The translations under genes and the position numbers were made by a program. Shown in pieces: positions 1 to 5,703 of a stretch of DNA of 8,296 nt (the stretch's first letter is position 1; each line of letters starts with the position of its first letter). The notes beneath the pieces are model-generated. The model ran no database searches and was not told the origin of the DNA. It worked only from the letters and a program-made list of their open reading frames with translations. This stretch comes from Candidatus Nomurabacteria bacterium. Its GTDB lineage: Bacteria > Patescibacteriota > Minisyncoccia > Phycocordibacterales > UBA9973. The stretch is taken from NCBI GenBank assembly GCA_026395935.1, contig JAPLXT010000098.1:1-8296 (forward strand). Reading direction: 5' to 3'.

Positions 1-1040
1 CATGGAGCATTCTCTGTACATATAGTGTTACTCCCTCCAATGCTTGATGTATATCCAGATGGACAAGACCCAGGGCAGGGGTAACAAGTACCAGTTGGCA
101 CCCAATAACAGCCATGGGTAGCCCAAGTACCACAAGCACCTTCACTAAATCCTGAACAATAATAACCTTCATAATCTTGAGGAGTAGCACCAGACACTGT
201 CCCCCCTTCACAAGAACCGCCACCAGCACAAACAGAATAAGAACCACAGCCGTAAAAAGCATCACAGGCTGCTTTATTGTGCACTAGATATCCATCGGCA
301 TAGTAAGTATGATCTCCGTCTAGATTGAAATTATAAAGTTGTGTATCTGCTTTATCACTTTTACTATCTATAGTTTGAAGTAATACATTGCCATCCTCTG
401 TTATCAAAGTATCACCTACTTTGAGCTCTGTAACTGTTATACCAATATTCTCTTCATCTGTTTTCTTTGGGTCAATTGATTTCCAGCCGTCTATAGTCTT
501 GAGTGGATGTTCGGCTGTGACGAAGTATCTTCCACCATTAAATGAGTATAGCCTCCTTTCGCTTAATTGTGGACGCTGAAGACCTAGAACTTTATTGTCG
601 GTACTTTCTCCTTTTAATACATCACCGATCTTCACATCTTGAATATTCTTATTGGTCCCGTCAGCCATTAGAACCTTGGTATCAGAAGTAAAACATGTGT
701 TTAAATCAATAGTATATGAATCACATTGAACAACAGGGTCAGGAGCTGAACACCCAACAGTAAAGGTATGTGTACCTATTGGTAAAGCACCAGTTCCAAA
801 ATCATAAGAAAGACCACCAGAATCACATTCAGTAGCCCCAGAAGAACTGTAATGTATAGTAGTACCACTATTAGGATATGATAAAGATGGATCATCAGCC
901 CAAACTGTAACAGTAATGTTTGGCGTTGTTGTTCCTCCACCAACTTTAGCTTTTAATATACTTGGTAATATTAAAATTGCTCCTAAAACAAATATAAACA
1001 AAAATCCAACTAGAAATTTCTTATTTAATATTTTTTTCAT
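1..1040 (-). CDS. Secreted Cys-rich protein with internal Hint (intein-like) domain, 3' end outside window
   Basis: The frame is open from the ATG at 1040 to the window edge: 346 codons and no stop, so the gene is partial. Residues 1-32 form a signal peptide or N-terminal anchor (MKKILNKK, then a hydrophobic stretch to about residue 29). Residues 38-112 resemble the short Ig-like module common in Patescibacteria surface proteins (SSSGATEC, then TFTVGC). Residues 116-255 are a Hint domain: Cys116 starts it (CFTSDTKVLMADGT), block B has Thr175-x-x-His178 (TAEHP), and it ends DHTYYADGYLVHN at His254-Asn255. From residue 256 on the protein is Cys-, Gly- and Tyr-rich, probably disulfide-bonded outside the cell. 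The residue after Asn255 is Lys, not Cys/Ser/Thr, so normal splicing is unlikely and self-cleavage is the expected chemistry (inference). No Shine-Dalgarno is visible. An extended -10 lies 39 bases upstream. The function of the whole protein is unknown. Confidence 0.85.
   Translation of the reverse strand, partial: MKKILNKKFLVGFLFIFVLGAILILPSILKAKVGGGTTTPNITVTVWADDPSLSYPNSGTTIHYSSSGATECDSGGLSYDFGTGALPIGTHTFTVGCSAPDPVVQCDSYTIDLNTCFTSDTKVLMADGTNKNIQDVKIGDVLKGESTDNKVLGLQRPQLSERRLYSFNGGRYFVTAEHPLKTIDGWKSIDPKKTDEENIGITVTELKVGDTLITEDGNVLLQTIDSKSDKADTQLYNFNLDGDHTYYADGYLVHNKAACDAFYGCGSYSVCAGGGSCEGGTVSGATPQDYEGYYCSGFSEGACGTWATHGCYWVPTGTCYPCPGSCPSGYTSSIGGSNTICTENAP
276..695 (-). other. Hint / bacterial intein-like domain coding segment
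   Basis: This segment encodes residues 116-255 of the partial gene. It shows the conserved Hint elements in order: catalytic Cys at the first position, DVKIGD in the block A region, the TxxH of block B, and the terminal GYLVHN of blocks F/G. At 140 residues there is no room for a homing endonuclease. A non-nucleophilic +1 residue (Lys) places it nearest to A-type bacterial intein-like domains, which are known to self-cleave or to splice poorly. It sits between an Ig-like module and a Cys-rich region, so cleavage would separate the N-terminal anchor part from the Cys-rich part (inference). Confidence 0.85.
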
Positions 1041-1078
1041 TTGATTATTATTTTAATTAAAGTTTGATTAATGGATTT

Positions 1079-1087
1079 ATTATACCA
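1079..1087 (-). promoter_or_regulatory. Extended -10 promoter of the Hint-domain gene
   Basis: The minus strand reads TGGTATAAT, a perfect extended -10 (TGnTATAAT). Transcription would start near 1072, giving a leader of about 32 bases before the ATG at 1040. No good -35 is visible, as is usual with extended -10 promoters. The same nine bases occur before the repeat-protein gene at 5002-5010. Confidence 0.7.
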
Positions 1088-1089
1088 CA

Positions 1090-1141
1090 ATTATTAAAAA
1101 AGCCACTCCCTTTTGCAAGAAGAGTGTGCTTTTTTAATAAT
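1090..1141 (-). terminator. Rho-independent terminator of the FN3-like lipoprotein gene
   Basis: The arms 1090-1108 and 1122-1141 pair over 19 base pairs with one bulged base, around a 13-base loop. On the minus strand the G/C part (CACTC/GAGTG plus GC) is followed by TTTTTT, the canonical intrinsic terminator layout. It lies 11 bases beyond the stop of the 1152-2255 gene. The A/T part is symmetric, so it may also work on the plus strand. Confidence 0.85.
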
Positions 1142-1146
1142 TTAGA

Positions 1147-1166
1147 AGATCTTATTTATAAGATCT
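1147..1166. repeat. Short perfect hairpin over the lipoprotein stop codon
   Basis: AGATCTTA and TAAGATCT form an 8-base-pair stem with a 4-base loop. It includes the TAA stop at 1152-1154. It may help shield the mRNA 3' end together with the nearby terminator, or it may be chance. Confidence 0.4.
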
Positions 1167-2255
1167 AGTATGCTCAAAATAATATTGAGCGTCATAATCT
1201 TTTTCAGGAACACGTATCCAGTCCGGAAGGATGTAATATTTAACTACTCCTTTTAAAACTAAACTTTGAGGATCAAGGTGTGTGATCTGCAACCTATGTC
1301 CCATAGTCCCGTCTAGTTTTGTTCCCCAGATAAGGGAGTCACCTTTTACAGTAACTACGTATTCATAAATGGTTGGGTCCACGTCTGGCCAGCTGGTTTT
1401 GATTTTGAAATCATTTCCAGATTGATAAAATTCATATCTTTCAATAAGAATCTTATTTGACGGATAAAAGTTAACCCAAGGAATAGCATTGACGGGTCGT
1501 CTTTGTTCCATAACTGTGTACCAAGGACCATTTTGGCTCAAGACCCATTTTGGATCCTGTTTGAAGCTAATATATACAACAGGTGGTTTCAGATTGTTCA
1601 TAACAGTATAAGTCGTGTTTCCGTTTAATGGAAAACTCAACCCATTAACTTTTATAGAATCAGTCATGAAACCAACGTTTGCAACCGTTGTAACTTCAAA
1701 TGAGCCTCCGTGTGCAACCTGCTTGGGAGCAGATGCTGTGCCATTTACCCCTGAAAAGAGAGTAACGTCATACATTATAGCAGTGGTAATGAAGGATACA
1801 TCACTACCATAAGCAGTTCCTACACTATTTCTAGCATAAGCTCTGGCATGGTAAGTAGTACCTGCGGTTAAGCTATTGATAGTTCCTGTAAAAGAACCTA
1901 AGCCCACTCCATTACTAATTTTGTTGTCATTAACTGAAGGGTTTGATATTAATCCCCAACAGATTCCCCTCTCTTGAACTGAAGCATCTCCTTCCGAAGA
2001 TACATTCCCTCCAAGAGTAGCGCTTGTCGTTGTGACATTTGTTGCATCGACAGTCGAAACTGTCGGGATAGTAGGCACCACCACAATGGATGGGTCTTTT
2101 ACACAAGAAACAAACAGAAGGAGAATAATCGAAGCAAAAAATACTCCAATCAAACTCAACTTAACTGTCTTTCTTCTTGAAGAAACAACATTGGAAGAAA
2201 AAAAGTTTTTCATGGTATGTAGCTTTGATTTAAAATTTCGTTTAACTTTATTCAT
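1152..2255 (-). CDS. Probable lipoprotein with FN3-like domain and lipocalin-like C-terminal region
   Basis: The protein has 367 residues from the ATG at 2255. An alternative start is Met15 at 2213. A basic stretch (residues 27-33) precedes a hydrophobic segment (33-50) ending LLLFVSC, which fits a lipobox with Cys51 as the lipidated residue. Residues about 62-158 form an FN3-like domain of the kind seen repeatedly in Bacteroidota surface proteins (TTTSATLGGNVSSEG, ERGICWG, TYHARAYARNSVGTAYG). Residues 162-233 look like a second small beta module (GGSFEVTTVANVGF). Residues 236-365 are beta-rich, starting WVLSQNGPWY, and vaguely lipocalin-like; this last call is weak. The promoter's predicted start point lies almost on the first ATG, so the mRNA is either leaderless or uses Met15. 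No ribosome binding site is visible at either. A good terminator follows. Substrate and role are unknown; it is an exported envelope protein. Confidence 0.8.
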   Translation of the reverse strand: MNKVKRNFKSKLHTMKNFFSSNVVSSRRKTVKLSLIGVFFASIILLLFVSCVKDPSIVVVPTIPTVSTVDATNVTTTSATLGGNVSSEGDASVQERGICWGLISNPSVNDNKISNGVGLGSFTGTINSLTAGTTYHARAYARNSVGTAYGSDVSFITTAIMYDVTLFSGVNGTASAPKQVAHGGSFEVTTVANVGFMTDSIKVNGLSFPLNGNTTYTVMNNLKPPVVYISFKQDPKWVLSQNGPWYTVMEQRRPVNAIPWVNFYPSNKILIERYEFYQSGNDFKIKTSWPDVDPTIYEYVVTVKGDSLIWGTKLDGTMGHRLQITHLDPQSLVLKGVVKYYILPDWIRVPEKDYDAQYYFEHTRSYK

Positions 2256-2259
2256 GTAT

Positions 2260-2288
2260 ATTATCTAACTTTTACAACATTTTGTCAA
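2260..2288 (-). promoter_or_regulatory. Sigma70-type promoter of the FN3-like lipoprotein gene
   Basis: On the minus strand there is TTGACA (2283-2288), a 17-base spacer and GATAAT (2260-2265). The predicted start point is near 2253, overlapping the ATG at 2253-2255. The promoter lies wholly outside the IS30 element, whose end is 16 bases upstream of the -35, so the insertion left it intact. Confidence 0.75.
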
Positions 2289-2304
2289 TAGTGAGCAAAG
2301 TACA

Positions 2305-2327
2305 TTCAACATTGAAGTGCAACACTT
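2305..2327. repeat. IS30 element left terminal inverted repeat
   Basis: It reads TTCAACA, three variable bases, then AAGTGCAACACTT, and pairs with the repeat at 3326-3348. The inner 13 bases are themselves nearly palindromic (AAGTG and CACTT around a 3-base centre). The transposase stop codon (2306-2308) lies inside this repeat. Confidence 0.8.
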
Positions 2328-3316
2328 TGATTAAATACTTCTAATGGTGTTCTCCATCCAAGTCTCTTTCTAGGGCGGTTATTAAGCGCCCATTCCACAG
2401 CTTGGATAGCTTCTTCTCCTATTAAAGCAAAGTCTGTACCTTTTGGAAAGTAATGTCTGATCAATCCATTGGTATTTTCATTTGTACCACGTTCCCAAGA
2501 GCTATATGGATGAGCAAAGTAGCATGATACCTGTAATTTATCTTCAATTTCTTTGTATCCAAAATTTTCAACACCATTATCAAGAGTTAAAGTTCTTCTA
2601 AAATCTTCTGGTATTTCTCGTAATCTTTTCACGACTGCATTTGATGTTTCAATAGCTGTACCATTCTTAATTCTCGTAATGAATACTAGTCCAGTTTTTC
2701 TTTCAACTAGAGTATTTAATCCGAATTTACTTTTTCTTGATACAACAGAATCACCCTCCCAATGACCAAGAGTTTTTCTTTTCTCTATTTCTTTTGGTCT
2801 CTCTTCAATTGAAATACCCTTTGGTTTAAAGATTCTTTGGCATCTTCGCATTCCTTTAGCAGTTCTTCTCTTGTGTCTTCGTTTAAGATATGGGCGTAAA
2901 TCATGATATGATCTTTTCATTTGACCCCATCCTTGTCTATATGCTTGAGAATATATGTATTGATATATGGCTTCATAGGATATTGATTCATTTGGATATT
3001 CTATTTTGAGTCTACCTGCTATTTGCTCAGGAGAGTATCCTTCTTTCAAGCGATCAATTACATATCTACGAATGAATATACTTTTGAGTCTAAGTGTTCT
3101 TCCTCTATATTGGCGTTTCTTTAAAGCTCGCTCATTGGCAAGTCTTGGAGCATACATATTGTTTGATGCTCTATTCTTTTTAATCTCTCTTGTTATTGAT
3201 GAAGTAGAACGTCCAAGAATCTTTGCAATCGACCGAATAGACTTCTTTTGCCAGATATATTCTTGGATTTTCTCGCGTTCCTCAATACTTAAATGCTTAT
3301 ATTTCATATACTTCAT
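2306..3316 (-). CDS. IS30 family transposase
   Basis: This 336-residue enzyme cuts and joins the ends of its own element. The N-terminal helix-turn-helix (HLSIEEREKIQEY; SIRSIAKILGRSTSSITREI, residues 8-45) matches the IS30 DNA-binding domain. The catalytic core shows Asp189 in GHWEGDS, Asp246 in TLTLDNG and Glu280 in WERGTNEN, with exactly 33 residues between the second and third, as in the family. The C-terminus NNRPRKRLGWRTPLEVF is also typical. Length is normal and there is no frameshift, so it is probably active. The start may be Met1 (3316) or Met4 (3307); neither has a clear ribosome binding site. There is no terminator between its stop and the lipoprotein gene, so readthrough into that gene is possible. 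Confidence 0.95.
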   Translation of the reverse strand: MKYMKYKHLSIEEREKIQEYIWQKKSIRSIAKILGRSTSSITREIKKNRASNNMYAPRLANERALKKRQYRGRTLRLKSIFIRRYVIDRLKEGYSPEQIAGRLKIEYPNESISYEAIYQYIYSQAYRQGWGQMKRSYHDLRPYLKRRHKRRTAKGMRRCQRIFKPKGISIEERPKEIEKRKTLGHWEGDSVVSRKSKFGLNTLVERKTGLVFITRIKNGTAIETSNAVVKRLREIPEDFRRTLTLDNGVENFGYKEIEDKLQVSCYFAHPYSSWERGTNENTNGLIRHYFPKGTDFALIGEEAIQAVEWALNNRPRKRLGWRTPLEVFNQSVALQC

Positions 3317-3325
3317 ATTACTATG

Positions 3326-3348
3326 AAGTGTTGCACTTACTTGTTGAA
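3326..3348. repeat. IS30 element right terminal inverted repeat
   Basis: It reads AAGTGTTGCACTT, three variable bases, then TGTTGAA, the partner of 2305-2327. It lies directly upstream of the transposase start (3316), so it probably also holds part of the transposase promoter region. Confidence 0.8.
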
Positions 3349-3365
3349 CCTATCCAAATTATTCA

Positions 3366-3404
3366 AAATTCCCCATTCTGATACCAATTCAGAAGGGGGA
3401 ATTT
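3366..3404 (-). terminator. Terminator hairpin of the repeat-protein gene
   Basis: The arms 3366-3380 and 3390-3404 pair over 15 positions with one mismatch, around a 9-base loop. The stem has a run of four to five G/C pairs. On the minus strand it is followed by TTTTGAATAATTT, a broken but T-rich tail. It begins 8 bases beyond the stop of the 3413-4954 gene. The IS30 end is 17 bases further on. Confidence 0.7.
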
Positions 3405-3412
3405 GAGTTCAA

Positions 3413-4954
3413 TTAATTTTCTGTGTAATTTGCATTAATATCATTTACTAATACCTCTTTAGTAACATTCACAGATCCCCAAATTTTCCCTAAACAAGAC
3501 AATGTGAATAGTGTAGCCTTTTTCAATGCAGGTGGTGAGTAAGGAGTTCCATTAAAGTTTGGACAATTTACTGTCTTGCCAGTTGAATCCTTATAAGTAC
3601 AAGTACAACTTGCTATATTTTCTTCAGTCCAAGTCATTGTGATCTTGCCATTGTATGGAATCTTACCTCCGTCAACTATAACCTTAGTACTTCCGCTAGA
3701 GCTTGGTGGATTTAATGGATCAACAGGTTTTGAAGGATCTACGGGAACTGATGGGTCAACAGGTTTAGGAGGAACTACTATAGTAATAACTGGTGGAGTG
3801 ACAACAGGGCAATCAGTATTTACATAATCCTTAGTCAGTGCAAGACCGTCTGCATCAGAAGGACAGTAAGATCCTTTATTGGATGGATTAGGATAGACGC
3901 AAACGCGATTCTGTGTACCACTTGCCCCACAAACATCTGATCTGGCTGGAGTCCACATTGACCAAACTCCATCAAGTTTATCCCCCACAATAGCTGGATA
4001 AACACAGTTATCACTTACATAAGTAGAATTCGAACTTGTCACTGGTGATCCGAATGTACACCCTGGATAGTCTGATTTTGTTTGACTTCTAGTTACTGAT
4101 CCTGAAGTAGCAGCATCTTGATTACTATTTAGATCACATTGAACGGAGACTGTTTGAGTAAGAGGAGCTCCACATGTAGGAACTATCGGATACACACAAT
4201 TGTCACTTACATAAGTAGAGTTATTTACTGTCACTGGTGATCCGAATGTACATCCTGGATAGTCTGATTTTGTTTGACTTCGAGTTACATTACCTGAAGT
4301 AGCAGTATCTCCATTGGCATTTGCATCACATTGGACGGTGACTGTTTTGGTGAGAGGAGTAGTACAGGATGTAGGTGCTGTTGGATACACACAATTGTCA
4401 CTTACATAAGTAGAATTTGAACTTGTCACTGGTGATCCGAATGTACATCCTGGATAGTCTGATTTTGTTTGACTTCGAGTTACATTACCTGAAGTAGCAG
4501 TATCTCCATTGGCATTTACATCACATGAGACGGTGACATTTTGAGTGAGAGGAGATAAACATGATGTAGTTGTTGCTGGTACTGCCGAACAAGATTTACT
4601 AGCAGGCTTAGAAGAAGCAGGACAATTAGTATTACTACATGTTGCAGTTATTGTTGAAGCAGCTGTTCCTGCAGTTGTTGGACAATCATCTATACTCCAG
4701 GTGCCTACTTCTGGTACTGCCGAACAAGATTTATCTGAAGGCTTAGTACCCGTACAATTAGTATTACTACATGTTGCAGTTATTGTAGAAGCTGATGAAC
4801 CTGCAGCTGTTGGACAATCAGCAATACTCCATGTGCCTGCTGGCTCTGTCACTACCACGTCTGTACTACTATAAACTGTGTAGGCAAAAGTAGAGTTAAT
4901 CCCTATAAAAAAGAATGCGAGGAGAGTAAATAAAAATATTTTTGTGAATTTCAT
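3413..4954 (-). CDS. Secreted Cys-rich repeat protein with TSP1-like modules and Ig-like C-terminus
   Basis: The protein has 513 residues. A clear signal peptide (MKFTKIFLF..., likely cut after STFA at residue 24) sends it out of the cell. Order: two 45-residue repeats (about 40-128; GTWSIxDCPT, ATCSNTNC, KSCSAVP); three 64-65-residue repeats (about 131-321; SGNVTRSQTKSDYPGC, TYVSDNCVYP); a TSP1-like module (330-382; WSMWTPARSDVC, GTQNRVC, YVNTDC); a Pro-rich linker (384-420) with three degenerate PVDP units; and an Ig-like domain (423-505; YNGKITMTWTEENIASC, TLFTLSC) typical of Patescibacteria surface proteins. Many paired cysteines suggest a disulfide-stabilised stalk. No sortase motif or C-terminal membrane segment is visible, so how it is held at the surface is unclear. 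A role in adhesion is inferred from architecture only. It is a single-gene unit with its own promoter (5002-5010) and terminator. Confidence 0.88.
   Translation of the reverse strand: MKFTKIFLFTLLAFFFIGINSTFAYTVYSSTDVVVTEPAGTWSIADCPTAAGSSASTITATCSNTNCTGTKPSDKSCSAVPEVGTWSIDDCPTTAGTAASTITATCSNTNCPASSKPASKSCSAVPATTTSCLSPLTQNVTVSCDVNANGDTATSGNVTRSQTKSDYPGCTFGSPVTSSNSTYVSDNCVYPTAPTSCTTPLTKTVTVQCDANANGDTATSGNVTRSQTKSDYPGCTFGSPVTVNNSTYVSDNCVYPIVPTCGAPLTQTVSVQCDLNSNQDAATSGSVTRSQTKSDYPGCTFGSPVTSSNSTYVSDNCVYPAIVGDKLDGVWSMWTPARSDVCGASGTQNRVCVYPNPSNKGSYCPSDADGLALTKDYVNTDCPVVTPPVITIVVPPKPVDPSVPVDPSKPVDPLNPPSSSGSTKVIVDGGKIPYNGKITMTWTEENIASCTCTYKDSTGKTVNCPNFNGTPYSPPALKKATLFTLSCLGKIWGSVNVTKEVLVNDINANYTEN
3992..4564 (-). 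repeat. Three tandem 192-195-base repeats inside the repeat-protein gene
   Basis: Three in-frame copies encode residues about 131-321. Identical landmarks (CACTTAC on the plus strand) recur at 4012, 4204 and 4399, giving spacings of 192 and 195 bases. Long stretches are nearly identical between copies at the DNA level, so the expansion is recent or kept uniform by recombination. Copy number could vary between strains. Confidence 0.85.
4571..4837 (-). repeat. Two tandem 135-base repeats inside the repeat-protein gene
   Basis: Two in-frame copies encode residues about 40-128. The plus-strand landmark CTGGTACTGCCGAACAAG occurs at 4576 and 4711, 135 bases (45 codons) apart. Each unit carries four cysteines in the pattern DCPT, CSNTNC and KSCSAVP. 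Confidence 0.85.
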
Positions 4955-5001
4955 TTTATTGATAAAATTGATTGATAATAAAAAAGTAAACTATTGTTTT
5001 T

Positions 5002-5010
5002 ATTATACCA
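5002..5010 (-). promoter_or_regulatory. Extended -10 promoter of the repeat-protein gene
   Basis: The minus strand reads TGGTATAAT, identical to the element before the Hint-domain gene. Transcription would start near 4995, giving a leader of about 41 bases to the ATG at 4954. No clear -35 and no Shine-Dalgarno is seen in the AT-rich leader. Confidence 0.7.
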
Positions 5011-5057
5011 TATAAATAAAAATTAATGACAGATTCAAAGATTTTGTTAGTTAGTAG

Positions 5058-5086
5058 TTGAGATAAATACCCTTTTTATATATAAT
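5058..5086 (+). promoter_or_regulatory. Sigma70-type promoter of the NTP pyrophosphatase gene
   Basis: TTGAGA (5058-5063), a 17-base spacer and TATAAT (5081-5086) form a near-consensus promoter. The predicted start point is about 5093, one base from the ATG at 5094, which implies a leaderless mRNA. It is divergent from the repeat-protein promoter across a 139-base intergenic region. Confidence 0.75.
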
Positions 5087-5093
5087 TGCAGAT

Positions 5094-5654
5094 ATGGAAA
5101 TATATCTACTAACTAGTAATGAAGGCAAGTTGAAAGCTGCTAAAAGTACTTTTGATAAATATGGGGTAAAACTACTTTATACTGACAAAGACTATGCTGA
5201 AATACAAGCTGACTCTAGCCTAGAGATAGCTAAGAATATCGCACAGAAAGCAGCAAAGGAACTGAATGCACCAGTTATAAGGGAAGATCATAGTCTCTTT
5301 ATAGAAGCATTGGGTATCCCTGGTCCATATATGAATTATGTAGAGAGAAAAATTCCCGCTGATCTAATAAGTAAAATTATAAATTCATTGGGAAACAATA
5401 AGGGATGGTTTGAAGTATCTACAGTTTATGCAGAGCCAGATGGAACAACCTTTGAATATACTTTTAAAGTCCCTATGACATTCGGGAATGAACAAAAAGG
5501 GATTAACCCTAAGGGTTGGAATGATCTAATAAGATTGAACAACGAAACTAGGGCAATAACAGAATACCCCGAAGAAGAACGCCTCCATATCTGGAGTGAG
5601 GGCTATGAAGCAGTAGTAAAATATCTGATGGATAACAATAAATTATCTTTTTAA
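5094..5654 (+). CDS. Ham1/RdgB-like non-canonical purine NTP pyrophosphatase, divergent
   Basis: The protein has 186 residues, close to the usual family length of about 190-200. The family hydrolyses ITP, XTP and their deoxy forms to monophosphates, cleaning the nucleotide pool in the cytoplasm. The N-terminus MEIYLLTSNEGKLKAAKSTF carries the family's nucleotide-binding signature in the form TSNEGK (usually TGNxGK). REDHSLFIEALGIPGPY (residues 63-79) corresponds to the catalytic ADDSGL...PGxY region, with Asp65 in place. The C-terminal half is diverged: the usual GFGYDPIF is replaced by KGWNDLIRL, and the SHR motif near the end is not recognisable (HIWSEGYEAV). The fold assignment is firm, but substrate range may differ. 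The gene has its own promoter, apparently without a leader. Its stop lies 49 bases from the end of the convergent HAD-encoding frame, with no clear terminator between. Confidence 0.85.
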   Translation: MEIYLLTSNEGKLKAAKSTFDKYGVKLLYTDKDYAEIQADSSLEIAKNIAQKAAKELNAPVIREDHSLFIEALGIPGPYMNYVERKIPADLISKIINSLGNNKGWFEVSTVYAEPDGTTFEYTFKVPMTFGNEQKGINPKGWNDLIRLNNETRAITEYPEEERLHIWSEGYEAVVKYLMDNNKLSF

Positions 5655-5703
5655 AAAATCTACAAGAACGGTTTTGATAAATTATGCGAATTATTAAAAA
5701 TAT

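Larger units (their letters stand above)
2305..3348 (-). mobile_element. Complete IS30-family insertion sequence
   Basis: The element is about 1044 bases with one intact DDE transposase filling nearly all of it. It is bounded by imperfect 23-base inverted repeats that match at 20 positions. Size, transposase type and repeat length all fit IS30. No convincing direct target duplication is visible: the three bases flanking each side are aca and cct. It sits between the terminator of the repeat-protein gene and the promoter of the lipoprotein gene, in the same orientation as both, and interrupts neither. Confidence 0.85.

Noticed and set aside
388..579. Plus-strand 63-codon ORF
   Set aside because: It lies antisense within the Hint-domain gene, whose frame has clear domain motifs; the plus-strand product has none.
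3006..3326. Plus-strand 106-codon ORF with hydrophobic character
   Set aside because: It is antisense to the IS30 transposase, which is intact and strongly conserved.
2302..3351. Target-site duplication flanking the IS30 element
   Set aside because: The bases next to the two ends (aca and cct) do not match, and shifting the ends by a few bases gives no convincing repeat.
3992..4837. CRISPR-like array because of regular repeats
   Set aside because: The units are 135 and 192-195 bases, in frame, and coding throughout; there are no short repeats with unique spacers.
4545..4874. Plus-strand 109-codon ORF with repeats
   Set aside because: Its repetitive look is just the antisense of the 135-base repeats in the minus-strand surface-protein gene.
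5655..5703. Bidirectional terminator between the convergent genes
   Set aside because: Only weak A/T pairing is present; no G/C stem followed by a T run was found.
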